DNA from: Paenibacillus auburnensis
GTDB lineage: Bacteria; Bacillota; Bacilli; Paenibacillales; Paenibacillaceae
Direction of reading: 5' to 3'
Assembly (NCBI RefSeq): GCF_927798115.1
Contig: NZ_CAKMMG010000013.1
Coordinates: forward strand, 1 to 64,000
DNA length: 64,000 bases
Shown: piece after piece, positions 10,101 to 17,744 of the stretch
Position numbering within the stretch: the stretch's first letter is position 1
How the letters are laid out: each line of letters opens with the position of its first letter
Position numbers and translations under genes: made by a program
Notes under the pieces: model-generated
The model's input: the letters and a program-made list of their open reading frames with translations, nothing else
The model's database searches: none
Told to the model about the DNA's origin: nothing

Positions 10101-11537
10101 GCCGATAGAGCCAAACTGAAGCGAATAGATATGATGCTGTTCCCCGTTGACCATCTTGGTCTCCACAAACTTATACGATTCTGTGTAGTCCGAATTGCTG
10201 TCCGGAAGCCCTCGGCCGGCACGGGAATTGTCGACCATATCCTCCCTTTCCTTGCCGGGCTTGATATTCGGAATATGTGCTTCGTCAAACGGATCATTCT
10301 CACCGACATTCTGGATATCGATCGACTGTACGTCAACGATACTGTCGTCATAGTGAAGATCCAGCTTTACAGGCATATTGATGGCTGTCTGGAAGCCTGG
10401 CAGCGCTACGGCATCTATCATGCCTGATTTGTATAGGATGGACCGGAGGTTCTTCTCCCGGTCTTCCATAGAAGTTGAACTGTTATTCGGACTTTGGGCA
10501 TTGTCCTGCGGCGTGTTGTCCCCTGCACGTACCGCTGAGAATTTGAACTTGTACGTCTTTTCCTCATCCGGTCCGAGCACCAGGCTGGAAGCATCGGTAA
10601 AGTATCCGCGGCCGGTTTTCTGTATGTCTTTGGAGTGGATATACAGAACATTCAGCCCCGGATACCAGCCGCCGCTGTCCCCCGTCCAGTTCGAGAAGGT
10701 ATTCGCAGAACGCTGTTCTCCTTCTTCATGCATCCAATAATCAACATATTCGATACGCGCGCCGCTTTCCGGCACCGGGGTAAACAGCATGAAATTCCCT
10801 TCACCGCTGGTACGGATAGCATAGGAATAACCACTGTCGGCACCGGCAAAATTATGCACAGTCACCCGGTCATCATAGGTGTCCGATAATGTCTGATATT
10901 TATTATTCCAAGGCATAGGCAGGCCGATATCACCGAATTCAATATACTCCTTGCTTTTGTTCTTTACGGTAATTTCCCACAGCATTGAACCGTCGTTTGT
11001 CTCCATATCAAATACAGACTTTACGTCAAAACCCTTCATGACCCGCTCGGCCGTAGAGTCCAGGTTCTGTCCGATATAATTGACTTCTACCTTTTTCCCG
11101 TCGGATGAAGCCGTTTTGTTTATAAAGGGGTTATCCGGATTGATGGTCGAATACCCGGTGGATCCCCCGGCTGCCAGTGTTTTATTGGTATCCACTTCAA
11201 CAAAGCCCTCCCTGTTGTCAGGGAATTGTTCGCTGGCACCGGTACGGTAAGAAAAGATCATTTCACCCATCCACTGGTGCTGGATGCCGTTCTGCGGCGA
11301 TGTAGTATTGGGCAGAACAAAATTGATTGGTTCATCCTGTTTATTGACAGGATTATTATTAATATATAATTCTTCGATCTGTCCCAGCTCACCGACTTTG
11401 GCGGAAAGGCTGGCATTGGAGATATCATTCTTTACTGCGGCCGTCAAGGGCGCTGCGCTGACCCCCAGAGGCAGCGTCTGAAATACCAGCAGCATTGAGA
11501 TCGTAAGCGGCCTCAATTTCTTTAAAATCATGGTCAT
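4170..11537 (-). CDS. Giant SLH-anchored surface protein with DUF5695-like core
   Basis: About 2455 residues with a signal peptide ending near VSAAP. The start at 11537 (ATG; a second at 11531) is chosen because CAGGAGG sits just upstream; longer ORF readings overlap the next gene. Approximate modules: DUF5695-like, probably (alpha/alpha) toroid enzyme-like core (30-1025); Ig/PKD-like repeats (1030-1310); discoidin/F5-8C-like domain (1312-1465); helical linker; second discoidin-like domain (1530-1682); three repeats sharing MEYRK and PVTGT/LEPGSY motifs (1696-1922); FnIII (1945-2019); TPTAT-rich linker; beta domain; three SLH motifs (2275-2455). It is predicted wall-bound, binding and possibly cleaving a plant glycan, and is last in an ABC-importer operon. 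Confidence 0.85.
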   Translation of the reverse strand: MTMILKKLRPLTISMLLVFQTLPLGVSAAPLTAAVKNDISNASLSAKVGELGQIEELYINNNPVNKQDEPINFVLPNTTSPQNGIQHQWMGEMIFSYRTGASEQFPDNREGFVEVDTNKTLAAGGSTGYSTINPDNPFINKTASSDGKKVEVNYIGQNLDSTAERVMKGFDVKSVFDMETNDGSMLWEITVKNKSKEYIEFGDIGLPMPWNNKYQTLSDTYDDRVTVHNFAGADSGYSYAIRTSGEGNFMLFTPVPESGARIEYVDYWMHEEGEQRSANTFSNWTGDSGGWYPGLNVLYIHSKDIQKTGRGYFTDASSLVLGPDEEKTYKFKFSAVRAGDNTPQDNAQSPNNSSTSMEDREKNLRSILYKSGMIDAVALPGFQTAINMPVKLDLHYDDSIVDVQSIDIQNVGENDPFDEAHIPNIKPGKEREDMVDNSRAGRGLPDSNSDYTESYKFVETKMVNGEQHHIYSLQFGSIGNNSVRVQYKLKSGNEWVDKFTQFEFNVLAELDTTSEAHSQFMASQTQDKDPESPTYGNYFDWYLTSGIDHNTSHWGDDWSHDNINFMTMKNYLAPNPDEIRSIETYLIDFMWERFMKNTQDSYMVANWLKDSGSFTDKDKPYTRAFSEIMEATGFFNMYRIQKAYPNLIEYRESPQFYLEKAYNIYYNRVSSGAIGFYGEQQIPDMIEALKEEGMQAESANLQQKFALDKGRNITYASYPYGSEFEYDNTGEEGAYAAAKALRTYYPEDGRAGAAEKSMEMADWKTRAMRGIQPTWFHYSVPVFRGGEGWWNFQYTASLAGYIMDDWLRYEEDDRSLEQTAIAQQRNYAAKISNFNAVNMGQITANSVGSTSWRYSMYKGGTGTKDVYDGGSRVMHNGWNDFSGESEEGLYGSLLSISSDIVTDPVFGLFGYGAVVTDGGGSYHITPKDGFGKRINLIGEKIYLELESDKIESAQIQKDGKGFTLQLLNSAQKEHASRITFDGAGMENGYYNIKLNDEAAGQFYVKNNKGVAMFQMDSAKSAELTIQKSAAGENEAPQITAETATQNPQALVPFMLNGIVTDDGAPEGMLTYKWEVVSTPEGGKLSFNHPNASITQATGTKEGSYTVKLSASDGQKTGSGLVTFQLAAPPEKQPPVIGQVTAAQDTANNSIVVLSGEATPDPVYSAAEEPKLTYTWAVKQKQDGAGDISLVDGDKAAAYARVSKAGTYVFTFTAADEDKMASKDVTIEIKEDTVDTYRALSVVTKKGTAPVLPGVVNILSDDGYSAGEIVWEAIDPGSYTNTGEFEAKGLVKGSDLEVRTTVYVVNTGLQNAAPTAKASASFSGGDGYPEAMNNGIEPKSSADFSPNRGAANSAWHNWGREGDPAWVTYEWDQPFLASSMDVYVFQDGGGNFRPKDMQLMLRSEDGKWYTPRALKGLGNELNKYNTTTFEPAYITGVRIDMKPSVNGCGILEWKVYGYTGAVDKSELVKVYNYVNTLNASNFLDPGLAPIDAAKAEASAVIKNMNATDEEITRALEKLLSDLTLLSPRDKNMAFLANTSSSYTSPWESLSAVNDGKKDSGNIPHWGTWGHEGAEEWVQYEWPQGAAIQSSNLVLWSDGGGIMPPTKYVYSYIPINSVTNEWVTAGTVTEGIKVVDHNPAESSNSYTFDSALEVKALRVTMTKQSPAGDNGVGIWEWEVVHAASNPVRPAPVTPAGVAPATLHGADGKLTGVTKEMEYRKEGTEEYTAITGTEVTGLTAGKYYVRYMGDGSLSASLDKEVIIPEGQTQEQAAPDSSQWVISHANSDTGTKGIIEGVNDTMEYRKLGDENYAPVTGTRIDNLEPGSYQIRYAAVEGLQASPPVTVEIRNEAKEDREAPVADGLVITPPAAAGGNDGKIENVTADMEYRKVDGGMYLPVSGTSIEGLEAGSYELRYAETATSNPSPAIIIVVPDGPVVDPGGPKLEEVSGAIVTAGDGQLTITWRNPSYEGFDHVVVTGAGITTQNIGGGSSSATLTGLTNGKNYTFTLQTADQAGHLSAGVQVSGTPAAPAPTATPTATPTATPDPTSTPTPLPTPVSTLAPVSVKVEGHTIKVEVPKADTKTGIAKAAPIRQEDINKALEKAQADSGNVKTVRVEIPKAEGASAYAVELPVTALTSDKANIKVEVVTEIGTITVPSNMLMTATTGAKSVQLIIGRTDTSKLNPDTKAMIGSRPVIELTVQMDGLAAAVNNLNAPAEIKIPYTPAADELANSQYLVVWHMDANGKPVQIKNAGYDAAQQGMVFTAMNTGQYAVVYTKKSFSDVSKDSWYSAAVETMASKGFIDGTSATSFNPGNKITRSEYLAWLVRTLELSAEFNTNFSDIENTNPYYDEIGIAKALGIALGSKGSFNAEAEITRQDMAVLTMRALRAAGKVLQTGSAEDLKKFTDASIVAKYASDDMAAMVKMGFVNGRGNVSLSPGGTTTRAEAAQVLYKIFLQQ

Positions 11538-11593
11538 CATAACCTCCTGTATACATGTAGTCTTATCAATGTTCTTAGTACAAGGGGAACGAT

Positions 11594-12463
11594 CTAATTC
11601 TTTAAGCCGGTAAGGGTAATACCCTCTACAAAATACCTTTGACCAATCAGATAGAAAATGACGCCTGGTGCAAAGGACAGGCATGTTGCCGCCATCGTCA
11701 ACGACCAGTCGCTTTTTAGCTGGCCTCTAAAATTGGTAAGTCCAAGGGCTATCGTATATTTATCGCTAGAATTAATGTAAATCATCTGTTGAAGCAGATC
11801 ATTCCATAGCCCGATGAAGATAAACAACGCAACGACGATCATAGCCGGCCTTATAGCTGGCATGATAATGCTGAACAGAATACGGAAATAACCGGCACCG
11901 TCAATGGTTGCTGCCTGATCAAGCTCCCGCGGGATGGACATAATAAACTGGCGGATCAGAAAGATATTGAACGCACCGCCCCCGCAGAAATACGGCAGAA
12001 TCAAAGGCCAGTAGCTGTCATTGAAGCCCAGACCCCGCGTCCAGCCGATATACAGCGGAATTAGTGTAACCATGGCAGGCAGCAGCATGGACCCTACGCA
12101 TAGTGCCCAGATTAGGCTTTTTCCGTGAAAGCGCAGCCTTGCAAAAGCATAACCGCACAACGTAGCCGTAAATGTACCTGCCAGGCAGGAAGGGACGATA
12201 ATCACCATGGTGTTCCATAAGTACTTCCAGAATTTAAATACCTTCAGCGTCTTCTCATAATTGGAAAATAGCCAATGGTCCGGTATTAGCGAGGGCGGAT
12301 ATTTGTAAATCTCAGCATTCGTCATCAGCGAGGTGCGAAAAATCCACCAAATCGGGAAAATGGCCAGGATGGCAAATAAAACGACGACGACAAAAGTTAT
12401 AAGGTTCATTGTTCTGTTTCTGCGTTTCTTGCTTCTTAGCCTGCCGTATGCTGCCACGCTCAT
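11594..12463 (-). CDS. Carbohydrate ABC transporter permease (MalG/CUT1 type)
   Basis: A 289-residue inner-membrane permease with six hydrophobic spans and the EAA-loop region PRELDQAATIDGAGYFRILFSIIMPAIRPA that docks the ATPase. It ends with FVEGITLTGLKN, as MalG-like proteins do. It overlaps the upstream permease gene by four bases (ATGA), so the pair is translationally coupled. No ATP-binding gene is in this operon; a shared MsmX-type ATPase elsewhere is expected. Confidence 0.95.
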   Translation of the reverse strand: MSVAAYGRLRSKKRRNRTMNLITFVVVVLFAILAIFPIWWIFRTSLMTNAEIYKYPPSLIPDHWLFSNYEKTLKVFKFWKYLWNTMVIIVPSCLAGTFTATLCGYAFARLRFHGKSLIWALCVGSMLLPAMVTLIPLYIGWTRGLGFNDSYWPLILPYFCGGGAFNIFLIRQFIMSIPRELDQAATIDGAGYFRILFSIIMPAIRPAMIVVALFIFIGLWNDLLQQMIYINSSDKYTIALGLTNFRGQLKSDWSLTMAATCLSFAPGVIFYLIGQRYFVEGITLTGLKN

Positions 12464-13383
12464 TTGTCGTCGCCTCCTTCATTGTAGATCCACCGGCCCG
12501 ACGTCCTAAATAACAACGTAGTAAAGACAGCCAGTATAGCAAAAATAATCAGGGTCGTTGCGCAGGCATAACCTAATTTGTAATTTACAAATGCCTGGTC
12601 ATACATCAGATAAGTTAAAAACCGAGAAGAGTTGCCCGGGCCGCCATTGGTTAACGCAAGCGCCGGTGTTACGACTTGAAGGTTGGCAATCAGACTCATC
12701 AGCAGGTTATAAAAAATAATCGGGGTCATACATGGCAGGGTGATGTGGCGAAAGCGTTTCCAGCCACCAGCGCCATCCACTTCCGCTGCTTCATGGTATA
12801 CAGCCGGAACGTTCTGCAGCCCCGCCAAAAAGATAACAATCAGATTCCCCGCCAGCCAAACCGAAATCATCGAGAGGGAAGGAACCACAAAGCTGGAATC
12901 AGCGATAAACAGAATTTTTTTCAGTCCCAGTTCAGAGAGGACGTAGTTAAAGAATCCGAAGTTCCCCTCGTAAAGCCACGACCATCCTACGTAGATTGCT
13001 GCAGCAGGCAGCACATACGGCACATAAAACACGGCTCTAAAAAAACCTCTCGCCGGAATTTTACGGTTCAGCAGCAGCGCAATAAATAAGGAATAAATCA
13101 TGCTTCCGGCTACAGACAGAGCCGCGTAGTAGATCGTCGAGATGATGGAGTCCTTAATGTAAGGATCGGTAGTAAAGATTTTGATGTAATTATCAAAGCC
13201 TATGAACACGGGGCTTTTTAATCCGGTCCAATTCGTCAAGCTGATTCCCAGCACCCCGACAAGGGGCAAGTACGTCAGAAAGATTAAGCCTAGAAAAGCA
13301 GGAATCAAACATATATAAGCAACGCGTGCCTCGGCTGAAAAAATTCGGGAACGCCGCTTTTGCTGTTTATTAATGGTTTCCAT
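12460..13383 (-). CDS. Carbohydrate ABC transporter permease (MalF/CUT1 type)
   Basis: A 307-residue permease with a cytosolic basic N-terminus (KQQKRRSRIF), six membrane spans and the EAA motif VYHEAAEVDGAGGWKRFRHITLPCMTP. It partners the MalG-type protein encoded next and receives substrate from the lipoprotein encoded upstream. The start at 13383 has GAGGTGGGGAG upstream. A hairpin separates it from the binding-protein gene. Confidence 0.95.
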   Translation of the reverse strand: METINKQQKRRSRIFSAEARVAYICLIPAFLGLIFLTYLPLVGVLGISLTNWTGLKSPVFIGFDNYIKIFTTDPYIKDSIISTIYYAALSVAGSMIYSLFIALLLNRKIPARGFFRAVFYVPYVLPAAAIYVGWSWLYEGNFGFFNYVLSELGLKKILFIADSSFVVPSLSMISVWLAGNLIVIFLAGLQNVPAVYHEAAEVDGAGGWKRFRHITLPCMTPIIFYNLLMSLIANLQVVTPALALTNGGPGNSSRFLTYLMYDQAFVNYKLGYACATTLIIFAILAVFTTLLFRTSGRWIYNEGGDDK

Positions 13384-13409
13384 ACTTCGCTCCCCACCTC
13401 ATGTTTAGA

Positions 13410-13445
13410 GGATAACCGCCGCTTGTAGAGTGTCAGCGGTCATCC
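13410..13445 (-). other. Intercistronic hairpin between binding protein and permease genes
   Basis: Arms GGATAACCGC (13410-13419) and GCGGTCATCC (13436-13445), ten pairs including one G-U. No T-run follows on the minus strand, so it is more likely an mRNA-stabilising or partial-termination element that keeps binding-protein transcript in excess. Confidence 0.55.
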
Positions 13446-13454
13446 CCCTGTCTG

Positions 13455-14846
13455 TTATTGGTTGCCTGTATGAGCCGCCTTCAAAGCATCAAGATTTTTG
13501 GAGATAGCATCCTTGGCGGTAGTCTTACCGGTCCAGACATCCCCCAGTATCGACCCGAGTAACGTGTTGAAGTCCGTTGTATAGTTCGTATAGAACCATG
13601 CTGCAGGTTTGGCGGCAGAGGATTGCGCATAATCAACAACGGCAGACTTGTATTCGTCATACGGAGGGAAGTTTGGATTCTCAACCCATTTACGGGTGAG
13701 CGTTTCATCCTTATACCATTTATCCAGAGTCGGCATCCAAATGCCCGATGAGATCAGATCCCAGTTGTTTTCTTCGGAGTTATACCATTTCAGCCATTCC
13801 ATAGCCTCTTTGGGGTGTTTGGTCTGGGAAAAGACAACATTGGCGCCGCCTGTACTGATGGTAACTTTATCCTTCATGTAGGGCAGTACAGCTACGCCGT
13901 ATTTCAATCCTTCTTCTTTTGCCGTGTTCAGACTGGTTCCTACATTCCATTGACCATTTGTAGCCATAGCGACAGTACCTGCAATAATGGTGCGCTGAAT
14001 CCCATCATCGGTCTGTCCGACGGACAGCGGGGCAACATGATCCTTCAAGTACAGATCAGCAACCCGCTGAATCGCTTCAACACTGGCGTCATCCCCAACC
14101 TTAACCTCAGTACCATCTTCGGAATAGAACCCTCCGCCGTTGCTGAGTGCCCAAGTTTCCAGCTGCCACGGAAGGTTCTCGACAGAGGCGCCATACTGGA
14201 CGATGCTCTGTGAATCAAAGCCATCCTCGCCGGGATGCTTGCCGTTCTTGTCATTAGTCAGTTTTTTGGCGGTTTCTACGAATTGATCCCATGTCCATGC
14301 CTGATCCAGGGCAGCCGGAGGATACGGTACTTTCGCTTTATCAAACATGTCCTTGTTGTAATAGAGCAGGAGAATTTCATTGGCAGCAGCATAAGCAACG
14401 GTTTTTCCCTTATATTTGTAGGCCAGGCTATCCAGTGGCTTGCTGTCGCTTCCCTCGTACATGGCGCTTACATCGTTCAGCATGCCTTCCGAGGACCATT
14501 GAATAACTCCATCCTCTTTAAGCATCCCTGTATCCGGCAACTGGCCGGCTGTTGCAAGCGTATTTAGCTTTGTCATGTAGTTCTCCCAGGGAATCGCCTG
14601 CACTTCCACCTCGATTTTATCCTGGGAAGCATTGAACCGGTCCGCCACTGCCTGAGTTGTATTTCCTTCAGCCGCACTTCCCCACATGGAGTAAACAATC
14701 TTGACCTTTTCAGAAGACGTTCCAGGTGTTTTGGCAGGCTCTGATCCAGGTGATGCAGTATTTGTCTCATTGTCCCCGCATCCAGCAGCACTCATTACCA
14801 ATGCAGCGAGGATAAGACCTGCCCCAAGTTTCTTTCCTGTTTTCAT
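13455..14846 (-). CDS. Sugar-binding lipoprotein of CUT1 ABC transporter
   Basis: A 463-residue family-1 extracellular solute-binding protein. The N-terminus MKTGKKLGAGLILAALVMSA ends in a lipobox (AAGC), so it is membrane-anchored outside the cell. The segment KVKIVYSMWGSAAEGNTTQA opens the mature fold. It is the first gene of the operon with two permeases and the giant surface protein. Upstream lie a promoter, a cre-like site and two LacI-type operators (14914, 15124). Substrate is not readable from sequence; a plant oligosaccharide is inferred. Confidence 0.94.
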   Translation of the reverse strand: MKTGKKLGAGLILAALVMSAAGCGDNETNTASPGSEPAKTPGTSSEKVKIVYSMWGSAAEGNTTQAVADRFNASQDKIEVEVQAIPWENYMTKLNTLATAGQLPDTGMLKEDGVIQWSSEGMLNDVSAMYEGSDSKPLDSLAYKYKGKTVAYAAANEILLLYYNKDMFDKAKVPYPPAALDQAWTWDQFVETAKKLTNDKNGKHPGEDGFDSQSIVQYGASVENLPWQLETWALSNGGGFYSEDGTEVKVGDDASVEAIQRVADLYLKDHVAPLSVGQTDDGIQRTIIAGTVAMATNGQWNVGTSLNTAKEEGLKYGVAVLPYMKDKVTISTGGANVVFSQTKHPKEAMEWLKWYNSEENNWDLISSGIWMPTLDKWYKDETLTRKWVENPNFPPYDEYKSAVVDYAQSSAAKPAAWFYTNYTTDFNTLLGSILGDVWTGKTTAKDAISKNLDALKAAHTGNQ

Positions 14847-14913
14847 TGCTTCTGATCTCCCTTCGAAATTAGCTTGAATTTGTATGTCTATCCATTTAAC
14901 CCGGCCTTCAAGT

Positions 14914-14923
14914 TAAACGTTTA
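14914..14923. promoter_or_regulatory. LacI-type operator TAAACGTTTA, site 1
   Basis: Perfect 10-base palindrome with the central CG step recognised by LacI-family helices, 68 bases upstream of the binding-protein start and downstream of its likely promoter. It is one of several copies around the lacI-type gene at 17745-18791. Confidence 0.7.
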
Positions 14924-15029
14924 GCATAGAGTCAAAAAGAATTTCCTTAAAAGTGATCTTTCCAGGACATGTGCCGCGATATGAACAACCTTACGTTGTT
15001 TATCTCCTGTTCCTTACAGACACTCACTT

Positions 15030-15074
15030 CGGAAGCGCTTACTTTATTATATCATCCCTAGTTTAGATTGAAAA
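15030..15074 (-). promoter_or_regulatory. Promoter of the first ABC operon with cre-like site
   Basis: On the minus strand -35 TTTTCA (15069-15074), a 17-base spacer and -10 TATAAT (15046-15051). Just downstream AGTAAGCGCTTCCG (15030-15043) matches the CcpA cre consensus at 11 of 14 positions by my count, so catabolite repression at the transcription start is likely. This stretch 14847-15176 otherwise holds only the operators listed and a long leader. Confidence 0.6.
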
Positions 15075-15123
15075 ATGATTATTCCAACCTTTATTTATGA
15101 ATTTTCAATCACTGCATTTAAGT

Positions 15124-15133
15124 AAAACGTTTA
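15124..15133. promoter_or_regulatory. LacI-type operator AAAACGTTTA, site 2
   Basis: One mismatch from the perfect palindrome. It lies upstream of the -35 of the first ABC operon, about 210 bases from site 1, a spacing compatible with repression by DNA looping. Confidence 0.6.
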
Positions 15134-15176
15134 AAGACAATGTAAAAGGTAACGCTCGTCAGCTATTCGGATTCTC

Positions 15177-17600
15177 CTAGTTAACTCTTGAGTGCTGTTC
15201 TTCAAACTTACCATCGATAAACAGCACACTCTTAACGTTTTCGCCTGTCGTTGAGACGAATGACAGCCCTTTTTCCAACATCACATATCTGGCTGGATAA
15301 GCAGCATAACTGGTAATCTCCCAGCCCCGTTCTGCCGGCTCGATCAGACCATTTACACACCGCAGCTCCCCTTCGCTATCTGTATAGAGATAGGTTGTTG
15401 AACCAAAACCGAGCAGATACGCGACCAGTTCTTCGCCCATATCCCAGTCATCCCCTTCAATATTGGAGAAAAGACTGCTGAATAACGGATCACTCGACTT
15501 TTTGAAAATGGATTGGCCAAAGCGGTTTCGGGAAAGCTCCGGCATATTTAAATTCGGGGCTGCTATGCTATACGTAGAAGCTGCCTCACCCGGCTTTAGT
15601 CTGCGTGTTGTTGAATACACATTCCAATCGTAGCAGTTAAACATAGCCATTGTTGCCCGGTAACCGGCCTCCAGCAGTCGTGTATCTCCAATTACTTCAT
15701 AAGAAGACCGGGCAGCCCCTGCGACTAATCCCCCCCATAACGAGTGCGTCATAAAGGATAATGCTTCCCACCAGCGGTCCGGGGCATTCGCTCTATAATC
15801 GTTGCTATACCCGATATTGGCAATCATCAGCGGGGCATATATTTCTGCTTCAGCAGTTAACCCAGCCAGGCACAACGCCTCAAAAGTAAGCCCAAAACCG
15901 GCATTATCATAGAAATGCTCCGTCACCGCCCCCTGATATCCTTGGGCACCCTGCTGCAATCCCCTTACAAGCTCTAACCATAGCTGATTAAGCTTATTGT
16001 ACCAATAGGTTAACGCTCTCTTATTCAGATCCTCTAATAAGTCCGCAATATAAAGAATGAATACCCCTACAAGCTTAGATTCTTCCTTCTCACGTTTATT
16101 CCGGTGACACGCCGGATCCAGCCTCATACACATGACTTGGGCAGCCCAGGTTAAATACATTTCCGGACTTCCGTTATATAAATATGATTTATCAAATTTG
16201 GACAACAAATAATACACATGGCCGATATAATCAAAATCGTAGATACGGTAAAAAGACCCGTAGAGCGGTTTGGGAAGCATAAAATCCCCATTCTCAAACC
16301 AATGCTGTCTTAGATCAAAGTAGGCAGAGAGTTCAACCTTTCTGACTTGTGCCGGTACAGGAGGGGATAAAAGATTCTTCATCAGGATAAATGATAATTT
16401 GCCAAGCGATTCTCCTTGATTGGATAAGGGCAATACCGAATAGGGCCGGGTTACTGAGGCTGTATTGAAGCTGTTGTTACACAACCATTCCGCTCGTTCC
16501 TCAAGGATCTTATGAACAGGTTCAAGGACATTGCCGACTAGTACATCACATTTTCCGTTATTGAGCTCAGCAACCAGCTTTATTTCCCCGGCTGACTTCA
16601 GCGGCAGAACCGCGCGTAACCGTTTTGATTTTGCTTCAGAACGAATTTTGAATTCATTGGTAATATCCGTTTCTTTAACCGTTCCCATTTCATCTGTTAC
16701 GCTATACATTTTAACCGACTGCAGAGCTTCCTGTTCCGGCATCTCTACTTCAGCAATAAACTTCCCCTCTGTAGTAGTAACGAACGAATAGTTCCAGTGG
16801 GGATGTCCGTATTCTTTTGCTTTTTGATAAAAATCCTCTTGGTCCTTAAAGGTTGTAAAAATAAATGACCATTCTCTTTCTTCTGAAGGTTCTAAGGTAA
16901 CAGGTGCGTAGTCGCCGTAGATCCAATCACTGTCTGCGGAGTGCTCCAGAGAACTTCCATCCTCGACAAAAGACAACCGGTGGTACAGCATTCCATCCAG
17001 TGATGGGGAGACCTGTTCCAGAAAACGATTTACATAACTGCAATACGTGCCAAAAGCGGCTACACGTTCCCCGGTGCTGTATATAGCAAGATGAGGAGCC
17101 TCATTACTTCTGCGCACCGCTGCAAATTTGCTGAAATCCCCGCCTAAATGCGGAAATACCGCGCAGGAATGCTTGATATTCCTCAAGACATCATGATCAC
17201 GGAACATAATATATGCCAGAGAAAACCAGCTGTGAAATCCATTGATTCTTACAGCTTGAGCAGAAGGATTTGAACACCGGATCTTCCATTTCCATTCCCC
17301 GCTGTTGTTCAGCAGATATTCATATTGGACTTTAAGTTTATCATGCGCAAAAGTTACAGTAGCCATATCATCTACGACTTGAATATCCGGTTTCAGGTTA
17401 GCGCTTTCAATCTGCTCATCATCCACAACAGCATGCCACTGTCCAAAATGCTTATCCTCGTTAGCGTAACCGGCCTCTTGCTCATACTTAGAATCAATTA
17501 CCCAGTTCATCCTTGCTGGATCATCTGCCATGAATAAGGATTCGACCGTTCCCCGGGAAGAGAGATACACTTCAAAAGTATCATTACGAAGCAGTCTCAA
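15177..17600 (-). CDS. Intracellular DUF5695-like protein, probable glycan-active enzyme
   Basis: 807 residues, no signal peptide. The start is TTG at 17600: AAGGAG sits 7 bases upstream, and the longer reading from ATG 17663 would place the operator at 17625 inside the coding region. The N-terminal half looks like a beta-rich sugar-hydrolase supersandwich; the C-terminal half is helical, with aromatic-rich segments such as WWEALSFMTHSLWGG resembling an (alpha/alpha) toroid. The arrangement resembles the core of the giant surface protein nearby. It is probably an intracellular counterpart working on imported product. No catalytic residues can be assigned by eye. Confidence 0.75.
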   Translation of the reverse strand: MRLLRNDTFEVYLSSRGTVESLFMADDPARMNWVIDSKYEQEAGYANEDKHFGQWHAVVDDEQIESANLKPDIQVVDDMATVTFAHDKLKVQYEYLLNNSGEWKWKIRCSNPSAQAVRINGFHSWFSLAYIMFRDHDVLRNIKHSCAVFPHLGGDFSKFAAVRRSNEAPHLAIYSTGERVAAFGTYCSYVNRFLEQVSPSLDGMLYHRLSFVEDGSSLEHSADSDWIYGDYAPVTLEPSEEREWSFIFTTFKDQEDFYQKAKEYGHPHWNYSFVTTTEGKFIAEVEMPEQEALQSVKMYSVTDEMGTVKETDITNEFKIRSEAKSKRLRAVLPLKSAGEIKLVAELNNGKCDVLVGNVLEPVHKILEERAEWLCNNSFNTASVTRPYSVLPLSNQGESLGKLSFILMKNLLSPPVPAQVRKVELSAYFDLRQHWFENGDFMLPKPLYGSFYRIYDFDYIGHVYYLLSKFDKSYLYNGSPEMYLTWAAQVMCMRLDPACHRNKREKEESKLVGVFILYIADLLEDLNKRALTYWYNKLNQLWLELVRGLQQGAQGYQGAVTEHFYDNAGFGLTFEALCLAGLTAEAEIYAPLMIANIGYSNDYRANAPDRWWEALSFMTHSLWGGLVAGAARSSYEVIGDTRLLEAGYRATMAMFNCYDWNVYSTTRRLKPGEAASTYSIAAPNLNMPELSRNRFGQSIFKKSSDPLFSSLFSNIEGDDWDMGEELVAYLLGFGSTTYLYTDSEGELRCVNGLIEPAERGWEITSYAAYPARYVMLEKGLSFVSTTGENVKSVLFIDGKFEEQHSRVN

Positions 17601-17624
17601 GTTATCACTCCTTATGTTGTAATT

Positions 17625-17634
17625 TAAACGTTTA
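17625..17634. promoter_or_regulatory. LacI-type operator TAAACGTTTA, site 3
   Basis: Perfect palindrome 25 bases upstream of the TTG start of the intracellular DUF5695-like gene. A weaker copy (AACCGTTT, 17678-17685) lies about 50 bases further upstream. Confidence 0.7.
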
Positions 17635-17701
17635 GATATTACAGTATAGTACTCCAGATACATTTAAAATCTAAGTTAACCGTTTGAACTCATTTGAAAA
17701 A

Positions 17702-17734
17702 AAGAGACTGCTTTATTCCTAAGTACAGTCTCTT
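17702..17734 (-). terminator. Terminator of the lacI-type gene
   Basis: AAGAGACTG (17702-17710) pairs with CAGTCTCTT (17726-17734), and on the minus strand a run of T follows. It separates lacI from the intracellular enzyme gene, which therefore has its own promoter. Confidence 0.8.
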
Positions 17735-17744
17735 CCGGCAATCC

